A stretch of 64,000 bases of DNA. Source: Pyrinomonadaceae bacterium. Its GTDB lineage: Bacteria; Acidobacteriota; Blastocatellia; Pyrinomonadales; Pyrinomonadaceae. The DNA lies in the NCBI GenBank assembly GCA_021228405.1, contig JAJQRF010000008.1, positions 124,001 to 188,000 on the forward strand, given 5' to 3'. The notes under the pieces are model-generated. The model saw only the letters and a list, made by a program, of their open reading frames with translations. It ran no database searches and had not been told where the DNA came from. Shown in pieces: positions 31,619-40,940 of this stretch. The number at the start of each line of letters is the position of its first letter. Position 1 is the stretch's first letter. The position numbers and the translations under genes are program-made.

Positions 31619-34048
31619 ATGATTGGTTCTAAAATTAACCAATATTTAATCCAGGAAAAACTCGGCGCAGGCGGTCAAGGAACTGTTTACAAAGCCCTCG
31701 ACACAAAACTGAACCGCACCGTCGTCATCAAAGTTTTACCGCCGGAATTAACCGCTAAAACCGCTAACTTCAAACGCTTTGAGCGCGAAGCGCAACTTTG
31801 CTCACAGCTCGACCATCCGAACATCTGCACGATTTACGATTATCACGAAGCCAACGGGATTTACTATATCGCGATGCAATTCGTTGACGGCAAAAACGTG
31901 CGTCAACTGGTTGCCGGTCGCCCGTTGGAACTGAAAAGCGCACTGAGCATCGCCGTGCAGGTTTGCGACGCGCTCGCTTACACGCATTCGCGCGGCATCA
32001 TTCACCGCGACATCAAGGCGGGAAACATAATGGTCACGGGAAACGGTCAGGTGAAAATTCTGGATTTCGGTTTGGCGAAACTTTTACAGGACGACCCCGA
32101 CGATTATCCGCCCGGAGTTGACCGCGCCGAGTTAACCGAAGTCGGGATTCCATACGGAACGGCAACCTACGCCGCGCCGGAACAGGCGAAAGGCGAACGC
32201 GCCGATCATCGCGCCGACATTTTTTCAACCGGAGTGTTGCTTTACGAAATGCTGACGGGAATCTGGGCATTTCAGGGAAAGACCGTGATCGATGTGCGAC
32301 ATCAGGTTTTACACGGAACTCCGAAACCTCTGGCGGATATGCGCACCGAACCGCTTCCGCCGCAGTTACAGCAAATTATTGACCGGGCATTGGCAAAAGA
32401 GCCGAAAAACCGTTATCAGAAAATCTCTCTGATGCGCGATGACCTGCGCAATATTTTGAACGATATTTCAGGTATGCCTGTTTTACAAAATGATACTTTC
32501 GCGCCGCGCCACGTTGAAAACAACGTCGTCAAACGCGCCTGGAACTGGATCACGGGAAAAGGAGTGTCGGAAAATTCGCAAACCCGCACTTATTCCGTTT
32601 CCAATCCGCCTTCGATCTCGCCCGATCTTTCGCTGACCTCGGCGGGTTCGGACAAAAAAAGCGTCGCAATTTTGCCTTTTAAAAATCTGAATCAGGACGC
32701 ATCAGCAAATTTTTACGAATTCGCGCTGGCTGATGCCGTGATTACCGAGCTTGCGCAGTTGAAATCTTTGATCGTGCGTCCGAGTTCGGTCGTTGCCAAA
32801 TATCAGGGCGCGGAGATCGATCCGCGTGAAGCGGGACAGGAGCTTCGCGTCAACGCCGTTTTGAGCGCGGGATTTATCCGTTCGGGCGATAAGATTCGCG
32901 TGACGGCACAACTTCTCGACGTTTTGTCGGGCGAAATTTTGTGGAGCGACCGCATCGATGCGCAAGGCAGTGACATTCTCGCGCTTCAAGACGGCATCGC
33001 GCAGAGAATTCTCGAAGGCTTGCGGCTCGAACTTTCTGACAAGGAACAGCAACGGCTCGGTCGCCGTCCGACGGACAATCCGCTCGCTTACGAAGAATTT
33101 CTGCGCGGGCGCGACAATTTCGGACGCTTTATTTTCCGCACTCTGGCGATGGAAGACTGCGAAGCCGCGATTGCCAATTTCAAACACGCCATCGAACTCG
33201 ACCCGCATTTCGCGCTTGCCTACTCGGGCTTGGGCGCGTGTTACGCGAACCGCGTTTTCAAGGGTTTGGGCGATGCCGAAGATTACACCTACGCGGAATC
33301 GGCGTTTACGAAAGCGTTTTTCTACGACCCGAACGTGACCGAAGCGCGTGTTTTGATGGTGATGATCTATATGGCTCGCGGCGAAAAACGCAAGGCGCGC
33401 GCCGAGATCGAAGCCTTGCAGAAACAATTTCCGAACGACGCGCCGCTTTATTTCGTGAAAGGCGTGATGCACCGTCTGGACGGCGAATACGATGAAAGTC
33501 TGCGCTCGTTTGAAAAGCTGACGCGGCTCGATCCGGCGGCGCGTGTCGTTTCTTCTTACAACCGTGCACGAATTTTTATTTATCGCGGCGAATACGAAAA
33601 AGCGATGGCGGAATTGGACAAAGGCGCGCAGATGGAGCCGAATCATCCGATGATCCGCATTTTCCGTTCGGGCGTTTTCTGGTATCAGGGACAAACCGAC
33701 GAAGCCATCGAAACGATTGCCAAAGTCCTCGAACAAAATCCGCAGATGGACGGAATCCGTCCGCTTTACGCGATGTATCTCGCCGGAGTCGGGCGCAAAG
33801 ACGAAGCCTACGCGCAACTTACCGAACACGCTCTGTCCGTTTCAAAAGCCGATCACGATATGGCTTACTGGGTCGGTTCGGCTTATGCCCTGCTCGGCGA
33901 TAAAGATTCGGCTTTCAAATGGCTGAACAAAGCCGTCAAACTCGGAAACGAAAACCGTCCGCGCTTTGAAACCGATTCGAGCCTCGCAACTTTGCGTGAC
34001 GATCCGCGTTTTGCCGAGCTTCTGGGAAAAATGAGCGATACGAAATAA
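31619..34048 (+). CDS. Ser/Thr protein kinase with TolB-like and TPR domains
   Basis: 809 aa from ATG 31619; the frame extends to a TTG at 31544, but homologous kinases start near GSKINQYLIQEKLGAGGQG. The kinase domain (~8-270) has the glycine loop GAGGQGTVYKA, the VVIKVL lysine, catalytic HRDIKAGN, DFGLA and an APEQ segment. A TolB/FlgO-like N-terminal domain follows (VAILPFKNLNQDASANFYEF, ~345-480), as found in CadC-type adenylate cyclases and kinases, then about eight TPR-like helical pairs. There is no membrane helix. It is probably a cytosolic signalling scaffold. Confidence 0.9.
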   Translation: MIGSKINQYLIQEKLGAGGQGTVYKALDTKLNRTVVIKVLPPELTAKTANFKRFEREAQLCSQLDHPNICTIYDYHEANGIYYIAMQFVDGKNVRQLVAGRPLELKSALSIAVQVCDALAYTHSRGIIHRDIKAGNIMVTGNGQVKILDFGLAKLLQDDPDDYPPGVDRAELTEVGIPYGTATYAAPEQAKGERADHRADIFSTGVLLYEMLTGIWAFQGKTVIDVRHQVLHGTPKPLADMRTEPLPPQLQQIIDRALAKEPKNRYQKISLMRDDLRNILNDISGMPVLQNDTFAPRHVENNVVKRAWNWITGKGVSENSQTRTYSVSNPPSISPDLSLTSAGSDKKSVAILPFKNLNQDASANFYEFALADAVITELAQLKSLIVRPSSVVAKYQGAEIDPREAGQELRVNAVLSAGFIRSGDKIRVTAQLLDVLSGEILWSDRIDAQGSDILALQDGIAQRILEGLRLELSDKEQQRLGRRPTDNPLAYEEFLRGRDNFGRFIFRTLAMEDCEAAIANFKHAIELDPHFALAYSGLGACYANRVFKGLGDAEDYTYAESAFTKAFFYDPNVTEARVLMVMIYMARGEKRKARAEIEALQKQFPNDAPLYFVKGVMHRLDGEYDESLRSFEKLTRLDPAARVVSSYNRARIFIYRGEYEKAMAELDKGAQMEPNHPMIRIFRSGVFWYQGQTDEAIETIAKVLEQNPQMDGIRPLYAMYLAGVGRKDEAYAQLTEHALSVSKADHDMAYWVGSAYALLGDKDSAFKWLNKAVKLGNENRPRFETDSSLATLRDDPRFAELLGKMSDTK

Positions 34049-34076
34049 GTTTCGCGTTCGATTTAATAAAATCAAA

Positions 34077-34109
34077 AAAAAGCACGTTTCAAACGAAACG
34101 TGCTTTTTA
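34077..34109. terminator. Bidirectional terminator between two kinase genes
   Basis: AGCACGTTTC (34081-34090), loop AAAC, GAAACGTGCT (34095-34104), flanked by A-run and T-run on the two sides. Confidence 0.85.
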
Positions 34110-34138
34110 TAATTTATCTTATAAACAATTTTCAAGTG

Positions 34139-34202
34139 TTCAGAGTCCCGCCTTCAGGCGGCTGATTTTCAGCGAATTGCCGCCTGAAGGCGGGATTCTG
34201 AA
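34139..34202. repeat. Dispersed hairpin element, copy 1 (TTCAGAGTCCCGCC...)
   Basis: The left arm TTCAGAGTCCCGCCTTCAGG continues to GCGGC and pairs almost perfectly with the right arm, which ends GGCGGGATTCTGAA; about 22 of 24 positions match. The loop includes TTTCAGCGA. A second copy lies at 42433-42508. Confidence 0.75.
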
Positions 34203-34211
34203 CTTTCTCTG

Positions 34212-35888
34212 TTAATTTTCAGGCGGTTCGGGTGTCGGATTGTCGCGCATAACCTGATTGCGACGGATTATTCTTAATTTTCTTTTCTGTTCGGGCGTTA
34301 ATTTTTGGATTTGTTCGGGTGTCAGTAAAGGTTTTTGGTCAGGCGGCAGGGGACGTTTCGGATATTTCGGTCGGATGCCGTTGTCGTCGATGATCGTGTC
34401 GGGCGTTTCGATGCCGTTTTCGGTGATCTTCATATTGCCGATCCTGACCGTTTCGCCGTCAACGATTATTTCTTCGTTACCTGTCGGAAACTTCGGATTT
34501 CCGCCCGAGCTTTTCGGGTTTTTGCCCGTTGCCGATGTTTTCGGAGTTGTTTCGGCAGAGGCTTTCTCGCTATTCTGCGATTTATCTTTTTCGGTTTGAA
34601 CATTCGCGGCATTCGCCGCTTCGACAAAGACGGTGTTTGAATTGGCAATGTCCAAGCCCGAACTTAAAACCTGCGAATTCGCGTTTGCCGAATTGGTTTC
34701 GACAACCTGATTCACTGCCGTGCCCGAACCGAAGATTTGCGGATTGAATAAATAAATGCCGCCGATCGCGCTTCCCGCCAAAAGCAGACTGCCGAACGCC
34801 GCCGCGCCGATCACTTTGGCGAGTTTCGGACTTTTCTTTTCCGAATCTGCGACCGCATATAATTTCGTCGCTTTATCTGCGTTTCCATCGGTTCGGACGG
34901 AAGTTAAAACCGATTCGTTCGCGGGCAGAATTTCCGTATTCACCTGCGAGTGCACCGCCGCCTTTTGCACGTTCGTTTCAGGCATCAGGCGCGTTTCCTG
35001 CGCCAGAATTCCGGTGTTCAGAATGTTGGCGGCGTTCGTCCGATTACCTTCGACCGCATATTTTTCGCGGTCGCGAAGCATTTCGCGCATTTCCCCGGCG
35101 GATTGCGGTCGCTGATTTCCGTTGAGAGCCATCGCACGATGCAGAACGCCCGCGAAACCTTCGGAAATGTGCGGGTGAACGTCCGAAGCCAGGCGCAAAG
35201 TGTCGTCCTTTTCACTCAAAACGTGCATCGCCCGCGTCAGCGCGTCTTCCGGCGGCATTCCCGTGACGAGATGATAGAGCGTCGCCGCAAGCGAATAAAG
35301 ATCACTGCGCGGGTCGGTTCCCGTTCCCTGAATCTGTTCGAGCGAAGCGTAACTGCGCGAATAGCCGAAAATGCTTTTCGCCGCCGTCTGATGCGAAGCG
35401 TCGGTCGGATTTCCTTTTGCCAGCCCGAAATCGAGCAGGATTATTTGTCCGCGCGGCGTTAATTTCAAATTTTGCGGTTTGATGTCGCGGTGAATGACGG
35501 GAATTTCCTGGTTGTGCAGAAAATCGAGCGCGTCGAGCAATTGATCCGCCCAATTTATCACGTCCGTTTCGGGAAAAGCTTTTTGTTCGCGTTCCATCAT
35601 CTCGGAAAGATCGTCGCCCGCGATGTATTCCATCACGATGAACTGACCGTTAGCTTCCTCGAAATGATCGCTCACACGCGGCAGTGCGGGATGCTTCAAA
35701 CTATTCAAAAGACGCGCTTCGCGCTCGATCGCTTTGCGGAAATTGTTTTCCATCACGAGCGTTTCCTTGATCGCCACGACGCTCCCGAACCGCTCGTCGG
35801 TCGCAATGTAAACCGCGCCCATACCGCCTTGACCGATCTGTTTCTGCACGCGATAGCGATTTTGTAAAACTGTTCCCGCTTCTATCAT
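34212..35888 (-). CDS. Membrane-anchored Ser/Thr protein kinase
   Basis: 558 aa from Met at 35888; a frame 12 codons longer is possible. The kinase domain (~10-270) has GQGGMGAVYIA, AIKE, HRDIKPQNL and DFGLAKGN. A juxtamembrane stretch is followed by one membrane helix (~365-385, GAAAFGSLLLAGSAIGGIYLF). A mostly disordered C-terminal segment rich in Ser/Asn then Pro/Lys/Glu lies on the far side, with no PASTA or other sensor domain. It is convergent with the other kinase. Confidence 0.9.
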   Translation of the reverse strand: MIEAGTVLQNRYRVQKQIGQGGMGAVYIATDERFGSVVAIKETLVMENNFRKAIEREARLLNSLKHPALPRVSDHFEEANGQFIVMEYIAGDDLSEMMEREQKAFPETDVINWADQLLDALDFLHNQEIPVIHRDIKPQNLKLTPRGQIILLDFGLAKGNPTDASHQTAAKSIFGYSRSYASLEQIQGTGTDPRSDLYSLAATLYHLVTGMPPEDALTRAMHVLSEKDDTLRLASDVHPHISEGFAGVLHRAMALNGNQRPQSAGEMREMLRDREKYAVEGNRTNAANILNTGILAQETRLMPETNVQKAAVHSQVNTEILPANESVLTSVRTDGNADKATKLYAVADSEKKSPKLAKVIGAAAFGSLLLAGSAIGGIYLFNPQIFGSGTAVNQVVETNSANANSQVLSSGLDIANSNTVFVEAANAANVQTEKDKSQNSEKASAETTPKTSATGKNPKSSGGNPKFPTGNEEIIVDGETVRIGNMKITENGIETPDTIIDDNGIRPKYPKRPLPPDQKPLLTPEQIQKLTPEQKRKLRIIRRNQVMRDNPTPEPPEN

Positions 35889-35951
35889 TTTCTGCAATTC
35901 TCCGTTGTGGGCTTTGCCTATCATACAACATTAACGCGCAAAATCTGAACG

Positions 35952-35980
35952 AAAAAAGGCAGACTTTTTTCAAGTCTGCC
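35952..35980 (-). terminator. Terminator of the exported-protein gene at 36010
   Basis: GGCAGACTT (35958-35966) pairs with AAGTCTGCC (35972-35980). On the minus strand the stem is followed by TTTTTT (35952-35957). Confidence 0.8.
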
Positions 35981-36009
35981 CGATCGGTCTTTCCCCTTTC
36001 ACGTTAAAT

Positions 36010-36501
36010 TTATTTATAAACACTCGAACCGACCCTGGCAAGATTATAAACGTCAGCCAGCGTGTTCAGTTCATAACGAACCTTTGCCCAGTTGCTTTCG
36101 GTCGTTGCTCCGAAATTGTAATTTCGCATATTGCGGTCGATGTCGGTCGCGATATTCAGACAACGGCGAACTTCTTCCTTGTTTTCGCTCCAGGAATCGC
36201 GGCGGTCGAATTCGCGCGATAATTCATCGGTCGCGCTTTCCAAATCTTTGGCGCGTTTCATCAGCCAGTCTTCGCGGCTCGAACCGTTCAAACGGCTGCG
36301 GTCGAGCGATTTATCGTAGTTGCTTTTGAAATTGTCAACCCGGTCTTCGACACGGTTGATGATGACCTTGACCTGCGCTTTGGTTTTCATCTGTCCGCGC
36401 CCTTCACGGCGATTGCGTTGTCCGAAACTCACGTCTGCCAATCCTAAAATCATTACAACTGCGGCAAAACCAACCAATGCTTTCAATAAATTTTTTCTCA
36501 T
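36010..36501 (-). CDS. Hypothetical exported helical protein
   Basis: 163 aa from the ATG at 36501, with AAAGGAGAGAG upstream. Signal peptide (MRKNLLKALVGFAAVVMILG) ending near VSFGQ. The mature protein is highly charged and helical, rich in Arg, Asp and Asn (DRVDNFKSNYDKSLDRSR). It looks like a small periplasmic all-alpha protein. Family unknown. Confidence 0.72.
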   Translation of the reverse strand: MRKNLLKALVGFAAVVMILGLADVSFGQRNRREGRGQMKTKAQVKVIINRVEDRVDNFKSNYDKSLDRSRLNGSSREDWLMKRAKDLESATDELSREFDRRDSWSENKEEVRRCLNIATDIDRNMRNYNFGATTESNWAKVRYELNTLADVYNLARVGSSVYK

Positions 36502-37552
36502 TTTTACTCTCTCTCCTTTTTTCAAATAATTAAAAAATTATTCCTTCGTTTATAAAATTACGAGCGTTTTTCCTCCGCTCAGATTTTCAGACGCGGGAGT
36601 TTTTCAAATAGTCGAAGAATTTTTCACTTTTTTTATAAAAAAATTTTTCCTGTAAATTATTACGCAAAAAGCACTTTTGCAGTCCGTCAATAACGCCTTT
36701 CACAACGCGTTTTTCAATTGTATTTAATTCTATTTTTATGCAAAGGCAGAATTCGAGAGCGAATCGATGAAAATTGTTCACGAAACAGTTGATTATTTGT
36801 AAGCGCAAGCTTGAATCTGTGAAATTTTAAGGCTGAAAAATTAAAATTCGGCGAAAATCCGTGCGAACGGCGGGAAACAGAAAAAAAAATGTCGTAAAAA
36901 TCCGTCAAATTTATTTCAAAACCCGCGAAGTTGATCTCGAAACGAAACGAGCGGCTTCAAAATAGTGAAAGCCGACTTCAAAACGTGCGGAGCGGCTTGG
37001 AAATGATAAAAGTTTCACTTCAAAAATCGAAAACCGGCTTCAAAATGGAAAAAGTGCCTTCAAAATGGAAAAAGTGCTCGGCAAAAAGACGAAAAGTGCC
37101 TTCAATATAAAAAAAGCGGCTTCAAAATCCGCAAACCTGCGACAAAATGCGCGAAGTGCCTTCAAAACGTCCGAAGCGGCAACAAAATGTCCGAAGTGCC
37201 TCCGAAATTAGAAAAACTCTTCAGAAAAGCGAAAAAAAAGACTTTTTTTGAATGCGGAGCGGGCGAATCAGGCAGATTCAGCCAATTTTTCATAAATAAA
37301 GTCAGCCCGGGATAAGGAGGTTTCAGAAATTACATTCGATCCTGCCCGCGAAACCCGCGCAGATCGTCAATCCGGGATTGAAATCCGGGTTTCTCATTTC
37401 TTTTTTCCGTGTCTTTCGCGGGTTTCGCGGGTAAATTTTGCTGATCCCGGATTCACGTTAAATAATATCTGTGCGAATCCGCCCGAACTGTTTCGAGCCG
37501 CGTTCAGAAATGCCGGTGGAATTTACGAATTCTTCATTTTTCAAACAACCCG
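36502..37552. other. 1.05-kb gene-free region with a 20-bp array
   Basis: No credible gene on either strand. From left to right: an AT-rich upstream region of the gene at 36501, the periodic array C (36914-37238), then 37240-37550 with diverged inverted copies of words such as CCCGCGAAACCCGCG and GGGTTTCGCGGG (near 37340 and 37420). A further relative of the ATCTGCCC repeat is also present. Confidence 0.65.
36914..37238. repeat. Array C: about 16 units of 19-22 bp with core CTTCAAAA
   Basis: Cores at 36914, 36936, 36955, 36976, 36996, 37018, 37038, 37058, 37079, 37100, 37120, 37140, 37160, 37180, 37200 and 37219. Steps are mostly 20 nt, with some 19, 21 and 22, and two early deviations compensate each other. 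A typical unit is CTTCAAAATGGAAAAAGTGC. The A-tract and the AAGNGC/AAGCGG tail are conserved and the middle varies. Confidence 0.8.
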
Positions 37553-38434
37553 TTAAACGTCGAACCAGCGTTCGGTCATATCGCACCAAACGGCGAGTCC
37601 GCGCCAGTTGCCGAATCTTTCGTAAAATTTAACGATCTCTTTGTCGTCGCAAACGGCTTCGTTGTTATGTTTTTTGTAAAACTGCGCCCGCACCCACGAA
37701 TCGAGCGCGAGTCCTTCGTAGTTTCCGACCAGTTTCAAAAGATTTTCCGCCGCATAATCGCCGACACCTTTGATCTTTTTCATTTCCTTTTTCAAATCCT
37801 TGCCGCTCAGACCCGAATTCAGCCACGCTTCGGGATTTACTTTTCCGCTGGCGACGGCTTCGGCTAATTCGACGAAAAACGGCGCACGATAACCGACGCG
37901 GATTTCCTCACGGTAAAAATCCGCCGAAACGTTTGCCATCGTTTCGGCGGTCGGAAAGGCTTTTTTGCCGATTTTTGACGGCTCGCCGAGCTTTTCGACC
38001 AGATTTGCGGTCATTTTTTTCGTCGCGCTCCACGAACAATTCGTCGTGCAGAGAGTTTTCACCAAATCTTCCCAAACCGTCGGCGACCTCAGCAAGCGTC
38101 CGGCGCAGAGCTTCGGAATCCATTTCAGCGATTTTTCTTTTTTGACGAGCTTATAAAATTCGCTCAGATCGTCGTCCAATCTCAAAATATGGCGCACATC
38201 TTTGATTATTTTTTCTTCAGATGCGGGTTGTTCCGATAATTTGACGGCAAGCCGCCCGCCGCTTTCGGAAATCACGCCGTAGATCGGTTTCTTAGTTTCC
38301 GCATCGGTGAAAACAAAGCCGAGATTGGAATCTTCATCCAGTTCAAACGGCAAAAGATCGCTCCAGCCGTGACTGTTGATCGTGTTTTTGAAGTTAAAAT
38401 TTTCGGGTGTGTCGAGAAATATCGTGTTAGTCAT
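37553..38434 (-). CDS. HhH-GPD family DNA glycosylase-like protein
   Basis: 293 aa from ATG 38434; the frame runs 12 codons further to a TTG. The C-terminal half contains the helix-hairpin-helix IKGVGDYAAENLLKLVG, followed by GLALDSWVRAQF. Its Asp fits the catalytic aspartate of AlkA/OGG-type glycosylases. The lysine that bifunctional enzymes carry in the hairpin is absent, so it is probably monofunctional, perhaps for alkylated bases. The N-terminal ~100 residues resemble the AlkA/OGG beta domain. It stands alone. Confidence 0.8.
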   Translation of the reverse strand: MTNTIFLDTPENFNFKNTINSHGWSDLLPFELDEDSNLGFVFTDAETKKPIYGVISESGGRLAVKLSEQPASEEKIIKDVRHILRLDDDLSEFYKLVKKEKSLKWIPKLCAGRLLRSPTVWEDLVKTLCTTNCSWSATKKMTANLVEKLGEPSKIGKKAFPTAETMANVSADFYREEIRVGYRAPFFVELAEAVASGKVNPEAWLNSGLSGKDLKKEMKKIKGVGDYAAENLLKLVGNYEGLALDSWVRAQFYKKHNNEAVCDDKEIVKFYERFGNWRGLAVWCDMTERWFDV

Positions 38435-38712
38435 AGACGCGATTTTAGACTTTATAAAATTAATTAACAATTTTTCAGACTAAAATAATATCTGCCCGCG
38501 TCTAAAATTTCGGAATCGATTTTTAGGGAAACAATCCGCCGTTTCAGCCGATAACTTTAGAGTTGCAGGATATTATTTCTTGGAATGTCGCCCTATTAAA
38601 AATTTATATATAAGTGTAAAACAAAATTTAACGGCAATCGGTTCCTACAGCCGTTAAGTTCATCCGATTTAAATTAAGTAAAGTTGAACAGAAGTATCAG
38701 GAGGAAAGGTGT

Positions 38713-40935
38713 ATGAACAGCAATAAATCGCGCTTGTTTGTTTATTTTCTAAGCGTCGGTTTGATGATGATGTCGCTCGTTTTTCCGGTTTTGGCGGATT
38801 ATGATCCCGAGATCGATCCGAATTCGCCCGAGCCGATCTTGCTGAGCGAAGACGGAACGACGCGCGCGCTTGCAGTCGAGAGATTTTCGGGTAAAAGAAC
38901 ATCGCTCGAAAAAATCGAAAGCCGTGCGTTTGCCCCCGAATCGAGCGTGGTCGTTTTCGTGACGAATCTCGATCTGATGAAGGACGAAGGCGCAGACGCT
39001 TTCCGGGCGTATATCGAAACGAAAGAAGGCAGACAATATCGTTTCCCGGTTTTGAATATCCAGCCCGTTCCCGGACGCGAATGGATTTACGCGATGACGA
39101 TTTTGCTGAAAGACGAGGTCGGTTTCTGGGAACCGCCGACGGCTGACGGCGACGTGCTTTTGCGTATTTCGTGGCGCGGAATGACGAGCAACCGTGTGCG
39201 GCTCGGCTACGGCGCGATCGGCGGCAACGTCAGGGACGACGCGGGCGCGGTTCCGACACCTGTGAAACAATTTTCAAAACCGCCCGTCAAAGAACAGGTC
39301 GATAATTACGTCGGCTATCGCTGGTCGGGCGACCGTCTGCGTCTGCTCGAACAGGCGACCTTCGGTCCGAATCCCGCACTCGATGCGCGAATCAGACGCA
39401 TCGGCTTAAAAGTCTGGCTGAACGAACAATTTAACGCGCCTTATCCGAGTGCGAATTACCCGTATCCGAATTTTCCGCTGGTAAGCACGACCGTGCCGAA
39501 TACGTGTAACGGCTCGGAGAATCCGACCGGAACTCCACCCGATCCGCCCGACACATATCCGCTTTGCTTCCGCGATCATTACACGATGTATCCGTTGCAG
39601 AACTGGTTTTTCAAGGAAGCGTTTTACGGCGATTCACAGCTTCGTCACCGCGTCGCGTGGGCGTTGAATCAGATGTGGGTGACATCCGGTCTGGACATTC
39701 AGCAATCGCGTTATATGACCGAGTATCACAAAATTCTCTCCAACAATGCGTTCGGCAATTTCCGCACATTGATGAAGGAAATGACGCTGAATCCGGCGAT
39801 GGGCGAATATCTCGATATGCGCCGCAGTACGAGAAACAGTCCGAACGAAAATTATCCGCGCGAGATTTTGCAGTTGTTCACGATCGGTTTGTATATGCTG
39901 AACCAGAACGGCACGGTTCAGACGGACGCGAATAATAACCCGATTCCGAGTTACGATCAAACGACCGTCAACAATTTTACGAAAGTATTCACGGGCTGGT
40001 CGCTGTGCGAAACGACCGGAACTTGTCCGAACCGTTCGCTGGACGGACCGAACTACATCGACCCGATGTTGCTCAATCAAGCCAATCACGACGTGACCGC
40101 GAAAACTCTGCTGAGTTACCCGAACGCGGTCAACACGAACATTCCGGCTAATACGAACGGCAACACGGAACTCGATCTGGCGTTGGACAATATTTTCTAT
40201 CATCCGAACGTCGGACCGTTCGTCAGCAGATATATGATTCAGCACCTCGTCACGAGCGACCCGACTCCGGCATATGTCGGACGCGTGGCGGCGGTTTTCA
40301 ACAACAACGGCTCGGGCGTGCGCGGAGATATGAAAGCGGTCGTCAAAGCGATCCTGCTCGACCCCGAAGCACGCGGCAACGTCAAAACCGATCCGAATTT
40401 CGGCAAACTGCGCGAACCCGTTCTGCTTTTGACGAATTTGTTCAGGGCATTTAACGTGCGTTCGGCGGACGGCACCCAGCAGAGCGACGGCGTGGTTGCG
40501 CAATTGTCGAACAATATGTTGCAAAACCCGTTCTATCCGCCGACCGTTTTCAACTTTTACGCGCCGGGTTTCGTCGTTCCCGGAACGACGCTCAACGGTC
40601 CCGAATTCGGCATTATGACGACGGGAACTTCGATCACCCGCGCCAATTTCGTGAACACGATGGTATTCAGCCGCGTCAACGTGAGCGTTCCGACGATTCC
40701 GAACGGCACGTCGCTCGATTTCAGCGAATTGCAGGCTTTAGCGACGGCTGACCCGACGGGAAATCAATTGATGGACGCGCTCAATCAGAAAATGATGCAC
40801 AACGCGATGCCTTCGGCGATGCGTGAAACGATTCGGACGGCGGTTCTCGCAGTTCCGTCAACGACACCGTTGGTTCGGGCGCAACAGGCAGTTTATTTAG
40901 TGGCGACATCGTCGCAATATCAGGTGCAGAGGTAA
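38713..40935 (+). CDS. DUF1800 domain exported protein
   Basis: 740 aa, AGGAGG before the ATG, and a signal peptide ending VFPVLA. An extra N-terminal domain (~30-195) is followed by the DUF1800 block from LRLLEQATFGPN (~212). Typical family phrases include HRVAWALNQMW, NENYPREILQLFTIG and KVFTGWSL. DUF1800 genes are nearly always paired with DUF1501 genes, as here (5-nt gap). The pair is common in Acidobacteriota, Planctomycetes and Proteobacteria; the function is not established. Confidence 0.92.
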   Translation: MNSNKSRLFVYFLSVGLMMMSLVFPVLADYDPEIDPNSPEPILLSEDGTTRALAVERFSGKRTSLEKIESRAFAPESSVVVFVTNLDLMKDEGADAFRAYIETKEGRQYRFPVLNIQPVPGREWIYAMTILLKDEVGFWEPPTADGDVLLRISWRGMTSNRVRLGYGAIGGNVRDDAGAVPTPVKQFSKPPVKEQVDNYVGYRWSGDRLRLLEQATFGPNPALDARIRRIGLKVWLNEQFNAPYPSANYPYPNFPLVSTTVPNTCNGSENPTGTPPDPPDTYPLCFRDHYTMYPLQNWFFKEAFYGDSQLRHRVAWALNQMWVTSGLDIQQSRYMTEYHKILSNNAFGNFRTLMKEMTLNPAMGEYLDMRRSTRNSPNENYPREILQLFTIGLYMLNQNGTVQTDANNNPIPSYDQTTVNNFTKVFTGWSLCETTGTCPNRSLDGPNYIDPMLLNQANHDVTAKTLLSYPNAVNTNIPANTNGNTELDLALDNIFYHPNVGPFVSRYMIQHLVTSDPTPAYVGRVAAVFNNNGSGVRGDMKAVVKAILLDPEARGNVKTDPNFGKLREPVLLLTNLFRAFNVRSADGTQQSDGVVAQLSNNMLQNPFYPPTVFNFYAPGFVVPGTTLNGPEFGIMTTGTSITRANFVNTMVFSRVNVSVPTIPNGTSLDFSELQALATADPTGNQLMDALNQKMMHNAMPSAMRETIRTAVLAVPSTTPLVRAQQAVYLVATSSQYQVQR

Positions 40936-40940
40936 AATTT

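Noticed and set aside
32702-33829. 375-aa minus-strand open frame
   Set aside because: Shadow of the kinase-TPR gene.
37553-38434. Bifunctional OGG1-type glycosylase/lyase
   Set aside because: The hairpin lacks the catalytic lysine position and only the aspartate is clear, so a monofunctional call was kept.
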